DNA of 64,000 nt, from the NCBI RefSeq assembly GCF_963924675.1, contig NC_089223.1, positions 11,482,881 through 11,546,880 of the forward strand. The letters are read 5' to 3'. The notes below the pieces were generated by a model that had not been told where the DNA came from, did not search any database, and saw only the letters and a program-made list of their open reading frames with translations. Each line of letters starts with the position of its first letter. The stretch's first letter is position 1. The stretch comes from Phocoena phocoena. Lineage: Eukaryota; Chordata; Mammalia; Artiodactyla; Phocoenidae. Position numbers and translations under genes: made by a program. This document shows positions 37,966 through 49,162 of this stretch, piece by piece.

Positions 37966-39149
37966 ATGACTCTCTTATCCCCCAGATAGCCTTGTTAAAT
38001 TTCTGGCTAGTCTTCTGGTCTGTTGCTTGATCCAACTTGTATTGCAGCCTCAGGTTTGTAAGGTATTGACCTTCCTTAATTGTTTGATACCTAGATAGTT
38101 ATCATTTTCTCTACTGCCTGTGAGTATGATTCTTTTTCCCCCACATACCACTCCGAATCAAATCCTCCACCTCCTGGCATGGAAGCTTTTGGTTTTCATG
38201 TCCTTCCCTAGCTGCTAGAACTGCCTTTCCAGTGGAACTGAGGAGTGGGGTTGCGGGTGAGGCTAAAATGCCATGGACTTACTCTTCTTAAATAGTGTTC
38301 AGTAGTTTATTTTTTTTTTGAATAAGTAATTTTCAATTTGTTGTATGCCTTTGGTTAGATTTAAGAACATTGAAAAGATTTTTGGTCAACTTTGTCCAGT
38401 TTTATCATTGCTTTTGGGGGATATTTGCTGAGCTTCACACTCTGTCATTTATGAAGCTCCGCATCATCCCTCCCCCTTCTATAGTAGGGATAGAGAACTT
38501 TAGATCATAAGATTAAGATTTTATAGAGGAAGTATCACCTTAGCTAAAAAATTAATGGTAGGGAGTATATGAAATTCATTTATTAGGGTATTTCAGAAGG
38601 AGAGAAGAGTATCAGAAAAGTGGACTCTGGGTAGGGAAAAACCACTAGTTTAGTTTGTGGAACCTTATCTATTTTAAGGACCAGAAAAGGTTGTCATAGT
38701 AAATTAAAATGAGCTGGTAATAGGTTTTGAATATCAAACTAATTTAATATCTTAGGAAATAGCAAAGAATGAGAAGGTTTGAGTCATGGAATGATTGCAT
38801 TTTTATGTATATCTACGTTAGGAAAGAAAACAGCATCCCACAATATATAAATGATAGACTAGAGGTCAAGAAACTGAAATCAGGGAAACAGTTGGAAATC
38901 TGTTGAAATTGTCCAAATGGGAGGTAATAAGTTCTCCGACTCGGATAGCTATAATGGGAAGGGGAAAAGTGAACTGCTATGAAGCTATGCTGCTGGAAGA
39001 CTTGGACCTTACTATAATTCTGGGGCCAGTACAAGGAAAGAAATCAAAGAAGATTCCTAGCTTTTGGCCTTTGGAACTAGACAAATAAAAAAATTAATAG
39101 AAATAAGGAACATAAAAGGTAAGACATATAGGGTAAGTGTAAACAGTAG
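37966..39149. other. intronic sequence
   Basis: The first part (to about 38450) may be further diverged LINE. The rest looks unique. No exon was recognised. Confidence 0.4.
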
Positions 39150-39345
39150 CTAGCACTTACTGAATTCTTAGTATGTTAAGGCATAGTCATATGAGTTTTA
39201 CATAAAATATTTAGTTACTCCTCACACAGGCCTTTGTATATATTAGAAAAATAAGGTGGTGAGGTTAGTCAACTTTAACCAAAATTAAATAACTAATAAG
39301 TGTCAGAGTTGGAATTTTAACCTCTGTCTGAATATACGTTTCAGG
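39150..39345 (-). repeat. MIR SINE, minus strand
   Basis: 'tagctagcacttactgaattcttagtatgttaaggcat', 'agttactcctcacacaggcc', 'ataagtgtcagagttggaattttaacc' follow reversed MIR order. Confidence 0.65.
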
Positions 39346-39605
39346 ATATAACTGAAAAGTGGCACTGGGGCTCTATAGAGAAAGGATGGAGCAATGGTTT
39401 AACATCACTTTGTCTGGAGGTGAAAGTTAAAGCTGATATGGGATGAGATTACCAAAGAGCAATAGAGGGGAGGAGAGAAACCAATTGATGTATCATTGCA
39501 AATACTTACATTTTGTGAGAAAAGGAAATAGAGAAAGAACAAGTTTGAAATTGAAAGAGGAACCAGTAGAGATCATTATCCCTGAGGAGAAAACCCTTCT
39601 TTGGA

Positions 39606-39823
39606 GGGTGGTTATCTTTTTTTTTTTTTTTTTTTTTTTTACCTTTGCTTTGGGTCCGTATCACAAGACCCCACATAAATTAAATTTATAGTTTGACCCA
39701 CTTAAAAAAATCTTTTTAAATTTTATTTATTTTTTTATACAACAGGTTCTTATTAGTCATCCATTTTATACACATCAGTGTATACATGTCAATCCCAATC
39801 TCCCTATGGGGGGTGGTTATCTT
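39606..39823 (-). mobile_element. short L1-derived insertion with extra 3' sequence and TSD
   Basis: A 13-bp duplication GGGTGGTTATCTT (39606-39618 and 39811-39823) bounds the insertion. Read on the minus strand it has L1-type 3' UTR (GAGATTGGGATTGACATGTA, 'aaaatggatgactaataagaacctgttgtat'), an A-rich stretch (39711-39738), then about 70 bp of unrelated sequence (39641-39710), and finally a pure poly(A) tail (T run 39617-39640). Two A-rich stretches with unrelated sequence between them suggest read-through past the first tail (3' transduction). Confidence 0.75.
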
Positions 39824-40202
39824 AACTGTTATTAAATGTTGTTTGGATATGGGCTGTACCAAGTCCATGGATTCTAGAGATGAAGAGCCCATGATTAAAT
39901 TATACAGAGAAGTTTCTTTATAGTGTTTGTGGTATTAATGGAAGACCAGCACAAGCAGTAAGGAGCAAGTGGATGGGGAGGAGTGAACAACGCCAGTAGT
40001 CTTTATTCAGTGTTTGATGGTGAAGTTATATGTATATGAATAGCTAGAATTCAGTGAAACATTGAACGTGAACACATGGGGGTATTTTTGAATTGAGTAG
40101 AAAAAATCTCAAGGGGGTGGGACAGAAATTTATAGAAGCAATTGGGCCTAGTAAGGTGTTAAAAAGAAAGATTTGGTAAATCTTGAACTTTGACCTAAGG
40201 AA

Positions 40203-41217
40203 ACAATCATTTTATTTTATTTTATTTTATTTTTTTTAAACATCTTTATTGGGGTATAATTGCTTTACAATGGTGTGTTAGTTTCTGCTTTACAACAAAG
40301 TGAATCAGCTATACATATACATATGTTCCCATATGTCTTCCCTCTTGCGTCTCCCTCCCTCCCACTCTCCCCATCCCACCCTTCCAGGCTGTCACAAAGC
40401 ACCGAGCTAATATCCCTGTGCCTTGCGGCTGCTTCCCCCCAGCTATCTACCTTACTACGTTTGTTAGTGTGTATATGTCCATGACTCTCTCTCGCCCTGT
40501 CAAAACTCACCCTTCCCCCTCCCCATATCCTTAAGTCCGTTCTCCAGTAGGTCTGCGTCTTTATTCCTATCTTACCCCTAGGTTCTTCATGACATTTTTT
40601 TCCCTTAAATTCCATATATATGTGTTAGCATACGGTATTTGTCTTTTTCTTTCTGACTTACTTCACTCTGTATGACAGACTCTAGGTCTATCCATCTCAT
40701 TACAAATAGCTCAATTTCATTTCTTTTTAAGGCTGAGTAATATTCCATTGTGTATATGTGCCACATCTTCTTTATCCATTCATCCGATGATGGGCGCTTA
40801 GGTTGTTTCCATGTCCTGGCTATTGTAAATAGAGCTGCAATGAACATTTTGGTACATGACTCTCTTTGAATTTTGGTTTTCTCAGGGTATATGCCAAGTA
40901 GTGGGATTGCTGGGTCATATGGTAATTCTATTTGTAGTTTTTTAAGGAACCTCCATACTGTTCTCCACAGTGGCTGAACCAATTCACATTCCCACCAGCA
41001 GTGCAAGAGTGTCCCCTTTTCTCCACACCCTCTCCAGCATTTATTGTTTCTAGATTTTTTGATGATGGCCATTCTGACTGGTGTGAGATGATATCTCATT
41101 GTAGTTTTGATTTGCATTTCTCTAATGATTAATGATGTTGAGCATTCTTTCATGTGTTTGTTGGCATTCTGTATATCTTCTTTGGAGAAATGTCTATTTA
41201 GGTACAATCATTTTATT
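40203..41217 (-). mobile_element. young 5'-truncated L1, minus strand, with TSD
   Basis: Body 40217-41203, flanked by the 14-bp duplication ACAATCATTTTATT (40203-40216 and 41204-41217). It consists of the ORF2 C-terminus, a complete 3' UTR and a (TTTTA)n-type tail on the + strand. The 3' UTR phrases (AAACATCTTTATTGGGGTAT, 'cttgcgtctccctccctcccactctcccc') are those of recent artiodactyl L1s. It is antisense to GRID2, so its AATAAA is not in the sense strand. Confidence 0.95.
40608..41207 (-). pseudogene. L1 ORF2p C-terminal segment, open but 5'-truncated
   Basis: About 200 codons stay open to the normal ORF2 stop just below 40608. They include [60 protein letters not shown] and [20 protein letters not shown], the cysteine-containing C-terminal part of the L1 endonuclease/reverse-transcriptase protein. 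The catalytic domains and promoter are missing, so it cannot mobilise itself. The unbroken frame suggests a fairly recent insertion. Confidence 0.85.
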
Positions 41218-41844
41218 GATACGGGGAAGGAAAGTTGAGGAAATTCACGGGAAGTGGTTATAATCATCTCAATAATACTTAAGGCAGTGGAACATTGGGG
41301 AAGTGAAGTGGAGAGTGGAAAAGGTTTGGAAATGCTGCTGGGGAATGCCAGTTAGGGATGGTTGAAAATACTTCTGAGTCATAGTAAGAATCAAACCGAG
41401 ATTTCATAGCAAGAATCTGTAAGAGATTATGTAAGACCACCCTTCATAATATTCTCCAGCAATATTCAGAATCTGTCAGCATAATGAAGGTCACCATTTT
41501 AGGTATAAATATTATTTTATCTATATTTATGGTTAGGGATTATCTTCAGAAATTTCTGAAAATTATAAGAAATCTTGTGAGTGAATGAGCCATTAGAAAG
41601 GGAAAATAATTTCTCTTGGAATGGATGTATTTTCCATATTCTCCTTGTTTCTGTTCAGTCCACATGTGAATATTTGAGGAGATCTGATGTTTCTGTAAAA
41701 GAGAGTGGTAAGAGAGGGAATAGAAGTCAAGAGTTTGTAGAATTTTGCTGTAATTCTGTTTTTCCCTTGGGATTTTCCAGAGTTTATTTGTTCACAGTGA
41801 ACACCAATCTCTTTTAAAAGAGAAGATTTCCCTAATTATTTAAA
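41218..41844. other. intronic sequence
   Basis: No repeat or exon recognised. The 78-codon open frame at 41581-41817 has no recognisable similarity. Confidence 0.45.
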
Positions 41845-42010
41845 GTGGTATAGTGGAAAGTGAGTCCAATCTGGAGTCTAAAGCATGAGTTTTGTTTCTG
41901 ACTCTGACTCTTAAGCAGTTTCTATGAGTAAATATTCCTGAATTGTAAAATGGGGATAAATAATACCTAGATGACTTCACAGATGTATTGTGAGATTCCA
42001 GTAGGTGATG
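41845..42010 (+). repeat. MIR SINE
   Basis: 'ggtatagtggaaagtgagtccaatctggagtctaaagc', 'ctgactctgactcttaagcag', 'gaattgtaaaatggggataaataatacctag' match MIR. Confidence 0.72.
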
Positions 42011-42433
42011 GATTGGAAAGTCTACATGATCTATTAAGTGATGGCATTTATTTTTAAATCCACAAAAATCAACAGCATGCAGGCCCGTGCTAGCCTGGAC
42101 CTGAAGTTTCTGGTTTTTCCAAAAATATTTTGTTAGTTTGAATATATAAAGTTCAGCACCATTAGGAAGCTTTTGAAGATGAAAAATTTGTTGTCTAGGT
42201 TAATATTTAAATAAGCTCTAAAGTGATCTGTGAGAAGCTAATACAGTTCTGAAGATTTTAGGCTGATTGTTTAAAGAAAAGTTACAAGTTTTTATAAAAA
42301 CTTCAATTTAGTGAACATGCATTAGTTTATATACATTGAAGCAGTATGTTTAACTGTTATTATGTTGAGTAAAATACCTTATTTTCTTTATATGATTAGA
42401 ATGTACTGTAATTGCATCTGAATGTAAATGCAT

Positions 42434-42459
42434 CATATATATATATATATATATATATG
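42434..42459. repeat. (AT)n microsatellite
   Basis: Thirteen or so uninterrupted AT dinucleotides. The open frame starting just before it is an artefact. Confidence 0.9.
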
Positions 42460-43394
42460 TCCAGCTTATCCTCAATGTGAACTGTACATCACAAGAATAA
42501 ACAGGCACTCAAGAAAAAATAGATTTTTATCTTCTCTCGCCTGGGTAATGAAAGAGACTCCTCCAGCTTATATGAAACATGGCTATATTATTGACTTAGT
42601 TATTAAATTAAGAAAGCTATATGTAAACATGGAGCTAAGTCCTGGAAATAGAAAGATCTCTATCTATGATCATCCTTGCTCTGAGGAGATTTTATTCCAG
42701 TGGAATAAGATATATGTGTATTTTAGTAGTCAGCGATGGTAGTGGCATGTGTTCATACCAAAATAGTTTGAAGAAGAACTTAATTCTGTTCATGTAAGCA
42801 AGATTTTTTTCCTTCTGCTATGATTTTCCTGGAGTAATTAGCATAGTAAATGCTGTGGCACCACTAACACCCACATAGTCATATTCCTTCTGTTTGTGTA
42901 AAAGGTGGCACCATTGAGTTGGAACTCAATATTTTCCATGAATGCATTATTCAAAAATACTTTATCTATGAACATAACTGAAATTTTATACCATAAACTT
43001 GAAGATTATAATTTTTTCCAATTGTTTCAAAACAAACTGTATAAAAGGATAAGGGAGAATAAATATTTTATAAAGAAAGGTTTGCTCAGAATTATATAAC
43101 CTTCCCATTTTTATTATCTTTTATTTGTTTAGACCTAAAGACCCCACAAAATTCCACTATATATGGAATTTCACCATCTTATTAAAAAAGAGAGCCACAT
43201 GGTATGGCATAAATTTGTGGCTAGCATTTGGAAAACAAGTTATTCTTGAGCCATATACATCTATGACAAAGTCCCAGATTTAGTACATTTAATTAAAATT
43301 AATATTATGGCTCATATATTAAAATTTCTTAGATTCTACAAAGACACGGGCTGAGCTCCAATTCTTAAGGCTTAAGTGAGATCAAATCCTAGTT
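42460..43394. other. intronic sequence
   Basis: No repeat family, exon or RNA gene recognised between the (AT)n tract and the next CHR SINE. Confidence 0.45.
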
Positions 43395-43403
43395 AAGTCA
43401 CAT

Positions 43404-43437
<34 letters not shown>

Positions 43438-43645
43438 GGTACGCGGGCCTCTCACTGTTGTGGCCTCTCCCGTTGCGGAGCAACAGGCTCCGGACGCGGC
43501 GCAGGCTCAGTGGCCATGGCTCACGGGCCCAGCCGCTCCGCGGCATGTGGGATCCTCCCACACCGGGGCACGTACCCGTGTCCCCTGCATCGGCAGGCGG
43601 ACTCTCAACCACTGCGCCACCAGGGAAGCCCAAGTCACATTCTTT
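43395..43645 (-). mobile_element. CHR SINE, minus strand, with TSD
   Basis: Full-length young CHR copy, body 43409-43631, with a pure T run (poly(A) tail) of nearly 30 bases. It is bounded by the 14-bp perfect duplication AAGTCACATTCTTT (43395-43408 and 43632-43645). The long unbroken tail and perfect duplication point to a recent insertion. Open frames in three frames here are artefacts. Confidence 0.95.
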
Positions 43646-43841
43646 ACTAGCCCTGAACCTATAGATGGTAACTCTCTGTATAAGCCTCAATCTCCCCATC
43701 TTTAAAATTAATAGGGTAATAATAGACATGGCCATTTAAAGTGTAGTATGTAAGAGGAAGCTCTTTATAAAAATTAGAAAAAAATCATAAAAGCAAATGG
43801 TGTATAATAGAAACCAATAGCTATAAAAGATCATCATTCAT

Positions 43842-44180
43842 CATCATAATTCTGACTTGAACTACTGAAAAGAAATGAACCCATGCACAAATGACCATAA
43901 AGTAATAATAGTAAGCTTTTTACCTCATAGTTAACAAGGTAGTTTTAGAGCTTTAACACTTCTGCTAAAGAGAGGCTTACCCTCTATATAGAAACAAATT
44001 CGTATTCATCATATTTCTGACTTGAACTACAGAAAATAAATGAACCCATGTACAAATGACCATAAAGTAATAATAAATTGTCAGTTTTTTTTTCTCTAGT
44101 AGTTAACAGAGCAATGTTTCAGAGGTTTAGAGTTTCTCCTAAAGAGAGGCCTACTGTCTCTAGAGAAGCAAATTAATATT
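43842..44180. repeat. diverged tandem duplication, two units of about 165-175 bp
   Basis: Unit 1 (43842-44006) and unit 2 (44007-44180) share 'ctgacttgaactac', 'atgaacccatg', 'acaaatgaccataaagtaataat', 'agttaaca' and 'cctaaagagaggc'-type blocks in the same order, with scattered substitutions and small indels. Not recognised as a mobile element. Confidence 0.9.
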
Positions 44181-44469
44181 CACCTGACTGTATTAGGTTT
44201 TTCAAGGTATATTGACACCTAGATTGCTTTTAAATTGACTTTAATGACCAGAGATTGGGTCAGCCTATAACCCCTTCTCTCAACACACACATGTACACAT
44301 ATGGAACACATATCTAGTAAAGCTGCTTCCTGGATTTTTCTACATGAAGCAGCACTGACTGTGGTATTCTGAACTTCAGAATATATTTTAGATAAATTTT
44401 CTTTTCTCCTTAAAATTCTATATGGTAGCAGCAACATCAGCAAATCAGCAGAATCACCACATTAACTAA

Positions 44470-44705
44470 CATTACGTAAATAAAACCTTATTATATACCA
44501 GGTCTTAATTGACATTCTTCATATACATATTAACTCATTTAATCCTGACAGTGCTATGACGTAGGAGTAGAATTATCCAAACTTAACACAGGAAACATAA
44601 TGCACACCGAAGCAGAATAAAGTAGCAAAATCTATACAATATTAAGTATAAAATAGGATTTGAACTCAGGCAATCTGACTGCAGAGTCCCGATCATAACA
44701 AAATG
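44470..44705 (-). repeat. MIR SINE, minus strand
   Basis: 'ttattatataccaggtcttaattg', 'catattaactcatttaatcctgacagtgctatgacgtagg', 'ggatttgaactcaggcaatctgactgcagagtcc' follow reversed MIR order closely. Confidence 0.75.
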
Positions 44706-44883
44706 CTATAAACGACCTTCCCTGGCTTCAACCAAATATTTCTAAATGGAAATCTCATATTTTATTTCTTGCCAAAATATTTTAAGAATTTATTTTTGAG
44801 GTGTAGGTCAGCCATTGGAAAGTAGTGAGACAATAACTCATTTAAACTTTCCTTTCAGTGTCTCTTAGTAATTTTGAGAGTTT

Positions 44884-45130
44884 AAAACTCTCCAGAGGGG
44901 GCTTCCCTGGTGGCGCAGTGGTTGAGAGTCTGCCTGCTGATGCAGGGGACACGGGTTCGTGCCCCGGTCTGGGAAGATCCCACATGCCGTGGAGCAGCTA
45001 GGCCCATGAGCCATGGCCGCTGAGCCTGCGCATCTGGAGCCTGTGCTCTGCAACGGGAGAGGCCACAGAGTGAGAGGCCCGCAAACAACAACAACAACAA
45101 CAACAAACAAAACAAAAAAAACTCTCCAGA
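44884..45130 (+). mobile_element. CHR SINE, plus strand, nested in L1, with TSD
   Basis: Body 44897-45117, beginning GGGGGCTTCCCTGGTGGCGC. Its tail is a (CAA)n-rich stretch, not pure A. The 13-bp perfect duplication AAAACTCTCCAGA (44884-44896 and 45118-45130) is L1 sequence, which proves insertion into the pre-existing L1. Confidence 0.95.
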
Positions 45131-45257
45131 AAATGGGCATAGAAGGAACCTATCTCAACAGAATAAAGGCCATATATGACAAACACAGAGCAAACATCAT
45201 ACTCAATGGTGAAAAACTGAAAGCATTTCCACTAAGATAGGAACAAGACAAGGGTGT

Positions 45258-45415
45258 CCACTCTCGCCTCTTCTTTTTTTTGCAGTACACGGGCCTCTCA
45301 CTGTTGTTGATCCCCAGCATGTGGGATCTTTCCAGACCGGGGCACGAACCCGTGTCCCCTGCATCGGCAGGTGGATTCTCAACCACTGCGCCACCAGGGA
45401 AGCCCCACTCTCGCC
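45258..45415 (-). mobile_element. CHR SINE, minus strand, internally deleted, nested in the same L1
   Basis: Body 45269-45404, flanked by the 11-bp duplication CCACTCTCGCC (45258-45268 and 45405-45415). The middle is missing: 'ctctcactgttgttgatccccagc' jumps from the tail-side block to the head-side block, losing about 70-80 bp found in the other copies. L1 sequence continues uninterrupted on both sides once the insertion is removed. Confidence 0.93.
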
Positions 45416-47574
45416 ACTCTTATTCAACATAGTCGTGGAAGTCCTAGGCACGGCAGTCAGAGAAAAACAAGAAATAAAAGGAATACAAATTGGAAAAGAA
45501 AAAGTAAAACTGCAACTGTTTGCAGATAACATGATCTATACATAGAAAATCCTAAAGATGCCACCAGAAAACTACTAAAACTAATCAGTGAATTTGGTAA
45601 GGTTGCAGGTTACAAAATTAATGCTAGGATATCTCTGGCATTCTTATATACTAACAGCAAATAATCAGAAAGAGAAATTAAGGAAACAGTCCCATTCACC
45701 ATTGCAACAAAAAGAGTAAAATACCTAGGAATAAACCTACCTAAGGAGGCAAAAGACTTGTACTCAGAAAACTATAAAACACTGATGAAAGAAATCAAAG
45801 ATCACATAAACAGATGGAGAAATATACCACGTTCTTGGATTGGAAGAATCAATATTGTGAGAATGACTATACTACCCAAAGCAATCTACAGATTCAGTGC
45901 AATCCCTATAAAACTACCAGTGTTATTCTTCACAGGATTAAAAGAAAAAATTTTACAATTCATATGGAAACAGAAAAGACCCCGAATAGCGAAAGCAATC
46001 TTGAGAAAGAAAAATGGAGCTGGAGGGATCAAGCTCTCCCCAACTTCAAACTGTGCTACTAAGCTATAGTAATCAAGACAGTATGGCACTGGCACAAAAA
46101 CAGAAATACAGATCAATGGTAAAGGATAGAAAGCCTAGAGATAAACCCATGCACATATGGTTACATAATATATGACAAAGGAGACAAGAACATACAATGG
46201 AGAAAAGACAGTCTCTTCAATAAGTGGTGCTGGGAGAACTGGACAGCTACATGTAAAAGGATGAAATTAGAACATTCCCTAACACCATACACAAAAATAA
46301 ACTCCAAATGGATTAAAGACCTAAATGTAAGACCAGACACTGTAAAACTCTTAGAGGAAAACATAGGAGAAACATTCTTTGACATAAACCACAGCAAGAT
46401 CTTTTTTGACCCACCTCCTAGAGTAATGAAAATAAAAACAGAAATAAACAAATGGGACCTAATGAAACTTAAAAGCTTTTGCACAGCAAAGGAAACCATA
46501 AACAAGACGAAAGGACAACAACCCTCAGAATGGGAGAAAATATTTGGAAATGAAACAACGGACAAAGGATTAATTTCCAAAATATACAAACAGCTCATGG
46601 AGCTCAATATCAAAAAAACAATCCAATTAAAAAATGAGCAGAAGACCTAAATAAACATTTCACCAAAGAAGACATACAGATGGCCAAGAGGCACATGAAA
46701 AGATGTGCAACATCACTAATATTAGAGAAATGCAAATCAAAGCTACAGTAAGGTATCACCTCACACCGGTCAGGATGGCCCTTATCAAAAAATCTAGAAA
46801 TAATAAATACTGGAAAGGTTGTGGTGAAAAGGGAATCCTCCTGCACTGTTGGTGGCAATATAAATTGATACAACCACTATGGAGAACAGTATAGAGTTTC
46901 CTTTCAAAAAGAGACATGTACCAGACTGTTCATTGCAGCACTATTTACAATAGCTAGGACATGGAAGCAACCTAAATGTCCATCGACAGATGAATGGATA
47001 AAGAAGATGTGGCACATAAAAACAATGGAATATTACTCAGCCATAAAAAGAAACAAAATTGAGTTATTTGTAGTGAGGTGGATGGACCTAGAGTCTGTCA
47101 TACAGAGTGAAGTAAGTCAGAAAGAGAAAAACAAATACCGTATGCTAATGCATATATATGGAATCTAAAAAAATTAAAAAGGTGCTGCTGAACCTAGTGG
47201 TAGGGCAGGAATAAAGACATAGACACAGAGAATGCACTTGAGGACGTAGGGTGGGGGAGGGGGAAGCTGGGGTGAAGTGAGAGAGTGCCATGGACATATA
47301 TACACTACCAAATGTAAAATAGTTAGCTAATGGGAAGCAGCAGCATAGCACAGGGAGATCAGCTTGTTGCTTTGTGATGACCTAGAGGGGTGGGATAGGG
47401 AGGATGGGTGGGAGGCTCAAGAGGGAGGGGATATGTGAATATATGTATGCATGTGTCTGATTCACTTTGTTGTACAACGGAAACTAACACAGTATTGTGA
47501 AGCAATTATACTCCAGTAAAGATCTATTTTAAAAAAAACAACAAACAACAGGACATTGTGACTCATTTCTGTGT

Positions 47575-48080
47575 TTTCAACATAAGAAGAATAAAAAAGA
47601 TGAAAATATCTCAATACTCAAGAGAATGAAAAGACAAGACACAGACTGGGAGAAAATATTTGCAATATATCTGATGAAGGACTATTATCCAAAATTAACA
47701 AACTCAGCAATAAGAAAACAACCCCATCAAGAAATGGAACTTAATTGAAGGCCTTAACTGACATCTCTCCAAAGATATATGATGGAAAATAATCATCAGC
47801 TCCACATCATGTGCCATCAAGGAAATGCAAAGTAAAACCACAGTGAGATACCACTACAGGCCTATTAGAATGGCCAAAATCTGGAACACTGACACACCAC
47901 ATGCTAGGCAGAGTGTGGAGCCTCTCATTCATTACTCGTCGGAATGCAAAATGGTACAGCTGCTTAGGGAGACAAGTTGGGCAGTTTTTCACAAAACTAA
48001 ACATACTTTTATGATAGGATCCAGAAATCATGATCCTTGTTATTTACCCAGAGGAGATGAGCCCTTTTTATTCCCTATTA
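47575..48080 (+). mobile_element. older L1 fragment (ORF2), plus strand
   Basis: Diverged ORF2 phrases 'cacagactgggagaaaatatttgcaatatatctgatgaagg', 'ggaaatgcaaagtaaaaccacagtgagataccactac' and 'aaatggtacagctgcttagggag' are clearly older than the neighbouring L1. The younger L1 may have inserted next to or within it. Confidence 0.75.
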
Positions 48081-48159
48081 ATCTTTCAATTAAATGGTAA
48101 AATTTTAATTTTATGATACCTTAGAAATAATTGTCTGATAGGAGTGTGCTATCACAAAA

Positions 48160-48300
48160 TCTTAGACTGGAGGGTCCTCAGAGATTATCTAATTTAAATT
48201 ACTAGTTTCACACTTTAAGAAAATTAAGTGTAGAAGAATAAGTGTACTGAAATCATGTAGGTAACTAGAGGCCTAACCAGAGACTAGAATGGGGATCTTC
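48160..48300 (-). repeat. MIR/L2-like fragment
   Basis: 'cttagactggagggtcctcagagattatctaattt' and 'aaatcatgtaggtaactagaggcctaaccagagactag' resemble the reversed core shared by MIR3/L2-type elements. Subfamily uncertain. Confidence 0.4.
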
Positions 48301-48369
48301 AGACTATTAGTGCCCCAAAGTGAGAAGGTGTTTAAGTTGGAATGAAGAAACAATGTTTCAATACATACT

Positions 48370-48600
48370 GAGAGATAATAATACACAGTGTTTAAGAAGC
48401 AGCCTTTATGGGAAGAAAGCTTGTGTTAGAAAAAACCCAACACTTACTAACTTTATAAACTTCACAGAATTTTTTGTCTCTGAATTTCTTATTGGTGAAA
48501 TGGAAATAATAATATTACTTCAAGTTCTATTGTGAGGATTAAGTGAGGTAGTAAATGTAAAGCATTTATAACAATGCCTGGCACAAAGCAGTTTTCTTTT
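48370..48600 (+). repeat. MIR SINE
   Basis: 'ctaactttataaacttcacag', 'gaatttcttattggtgaaatggaaataataatattac', 'gtgaggattaagtgaggtagtaaatgtaaagcatttataacaatgcctggcaca' is a very clear MIR 3' half. Confidence 0.82.
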
Positions 48601-49162
48601 CCAATGTAATTTATATTTATTAGAGAACCTTTTGTAAAATACAAAATAATCAGGAATAAAACACATCATTGATAATCTTAATACCTAAAAAAACATATAC
48701 TTGAAAACTTTTCCATTTTAATCTTTCATTCTATTTACTTTTTATTTCTCATTTGTGTTTTTTAAAGTCTATTTTGTACAATTATGTTTAGAAATCTGAC
48801 TTTTGCACACATGGAAGTCTAGATATCCTAGATTTCATTTGCGTAAAAACACCTAAGAATATTGCATAAAATTAAAATCAAACAAAAAACCTATCATTTG
48901 AATGCATAGGTGAGTTTTTAAGAAAATAAGAAATTCAGTTGAGTCAAGGAACTAAGGCATTTGACAAATGACTATAGTTCATGAGTTCTCAAGATGTCGC
49001 TAGGCCTGGGGGCATCTTCCATCAGATCCCGACTGGCCTGGAGATTTGCTTTTGATGGTTTTGGCACGTGTGTGGAAAGGTTTGGGCCCATGCTGGTTTG
49101 GGAGTCAGTTCTCAATGGACATGTGACAGTATGCCAAGAGCAAACAACAAACAACACAATAC
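48601..49162. other. intronic sequence upstream of the PCBD2 retrocopy
   Basis: The part 48980-49140 is less AT-rich than its surroundings but shows no recognised repeat or exon. The CAAACAACAAACAACACAATA run at about 49140-49161 was the insertion target region. Confidence 0.4.

Larger units (their letters stand above)
44884..47533 (+). mobile_element. 5'-truncated L1 in sense orientation, carrying two CHR SINEs
   Basis: The L1 starts in the reverse-transcriptase half of ORF2 (AAAACTCTCCAGAAAATGGG, then [20 protein letters not shown]) and runs to TATACTCCAGTAAAGATC and a short A-rich tail. Coding remnants: 45758-46069 ([15 protein letters not shown]..., [20 protein letters not shown]) and 46261-46650 ([20 protein letters not shown]...) lie in different frames, so there is at least one frameshift. 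At 45519-45533 the reverse-transcriptase FADD motif reads FADN-M, losing a catalytic aspartate, and a stop follows. The C-terminal region has an internal deletion at about 46895. It is a dead copy. No target-site duplication was found, so the left end is approximate. Confidence 0.88.
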
